Shown: piece after piece, positions 63,086 through 64,000 of the stretch
How positions within the stretch are numbered: the stretch's first letter is position 1
Layout: each line of letters begins with the position of its first letter
Source: Cheilinus undulatus
Lineage: Eukaryota > Chordata > Actinopteri > Labriformes > Labridae
Assembly: GCF_018320785.1 (NCBI RefSeq)
Contig: NC_054873.1
Coordinates: forward strand, 23,526,196-23,590,195
Direction of reading: 5' to 3'
Length of the DNA stretch: 64,000 nt
Position numbers and translations under genes: made by a program
The notes under the pieces: model-generated
What the model was told of the DNA's origin: nothing
Database searches by the model: none
What the model saw: the letters and a program-made list of their open reading frames with translations, nothing else

Positions 63086-64000
63086 GCGGACATGAATAAC
63101 TTCAATCCCAGCGGCATTTTTTGGAGCAAAAGTTTTTGGGTGTGTTTCTATTCAGAGTTTTGGAGTTTATAGAGTTTGAAAGACGCACGCCTGGTCGAGG
63201 AGACTAGTCAAAGCGTAACAGAGAGAAAGACAGCGAATTGTAGCGAGAATGCTCACAATACTGGGAGGAATAGAGGAATATTCACCCTCTGCCATGACTT
63301 CAAGCCGTCCGATGAGACCATGGGAGCATCTGTTGGGACCAGTAGTGAAGTCAGTGCTTTGCCTCATCGTGTTTCCACTCCACCGGGGAGTGAGTAGTCG
63401 GCGAATGCCATGGTGGGGGGCACATGGGGACAGATCCAGGATTTTTTTAAAGGATTCCTCACTATTGGGATTTCTAGTTTCTTATGAAATGTGGTCCAGT
63501 CTCTGGATTGTAAATGGTCATTTTAGCTGCTTTTCGATTAAGAATCAGTGAATTTAAAACAACTGTCAGAATATAAACCTGTGTACAGCTTACAACCTGA
63601 AGTACAACATGCAAACTGATAGCATTTGAACTTCCCACCCTGGGCATGAAGTTACAGGAACATGGTCATTGTGGGGAAATGATGTATGTTGTCATATTGA
63701 TGGCTTGGCTTGGCCCTGATCAGATTAAAAACAGCCACTTCCATGTTGTGATTTTGTAACAACGCTGCATAGTGCCACCATGAACTCATCTGTAATGGAA
63801 TGATACTGATGCCTCAGTGTGTGGATTCGCATTGAGTTACAGGATTGCAAAACGCCTAGAGGGAGTGCTTGAGGCATGGCATGTGAGCACAAAGTGGGAA
63901 CTTCATGCACACACATTCGGGTACCCCCTCCCCCCCAGAACACTGTTGTGCCTTGCCACCTACAATGGTACACATTGCCAGTTCTTAGCCCCATTATTGT
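63086..64000. other. No recognised gene
   Basis: It includes the short repeat copy at 63423-63475. The 340 bp between the two repeat copies are somewhat GC-richer and hold overlapping frames (63176-63551), but no family or splice evidence supports a gene. Confidence 0.4.

Overview
This window is vertebrate nuclear DNA, most likely from a teleost fish. The genes have many introns with GT-AG borders, and the DNA is AT-rich and full of Tc1/mariner and hAT remnants of the kinds common in fish. The species cannot be named from the sequence alone. No bacterial, viral or organellar genome features, CRISPR arrays or rRNA genes were seen.

Two genes are read with confidence. The first is idh2 (mitochondrial NADP-dependent isocitrate dehydrogenase) on the + strand. 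It has 11 coding exons from 8015 to 25625, and the rebuilt frame gives 451 residues with every splice phase matching. The second is znf710 (an 11-finger C2H2 zinc-finger protein) on the - strand. It has four coding exons from 30599 down to 27503, giving 658 residues. The two genes converge tail to tail, the same neighbour pair known in mammals. Their predicted poly(A) signals share one 12-bp palindrome near 26006-26017.

Layout: 1-2400 holds a dead Tc1 copy and a candidate first exon with promoter for a leftward gene that leaves the window. 2400-7800 is intergenic, with simple repeats and a Tc1-derived MITE. 7800-25950 is idh2, with several transposons in introns 1 and 5. 26000-30638 is the znf710 body. 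30.6-43 kb, upstream of the znf710 coding exons (probably a 5' intron or upstream region), carries large polypurine/polypyrimidine blocks, a dimeric minisatellite and hAT debris. 43.8-46.5 kb holds a Tc1 copy split by a hAT insertion with an 8-bp target duplication, then a Harbinger-like MITE. 46.5-64 kb is mostly unannotated AT-rich DNA with Tc1 remnants, a LINE tail, a GATA microsatellite and a second candidate first exon near 57.0 kb.

No clear new multi-gene system was found. The observations most worth a second look are a non-autonomous element whose two copies keep the same 41-44 codon reading frame, the nested hAT-in-Tc1 insertion, a perfect 42-bp palindrome, the shared poly(A) palindrome, a possible 7-finger znf710 isoform, and the two orphan first exons.
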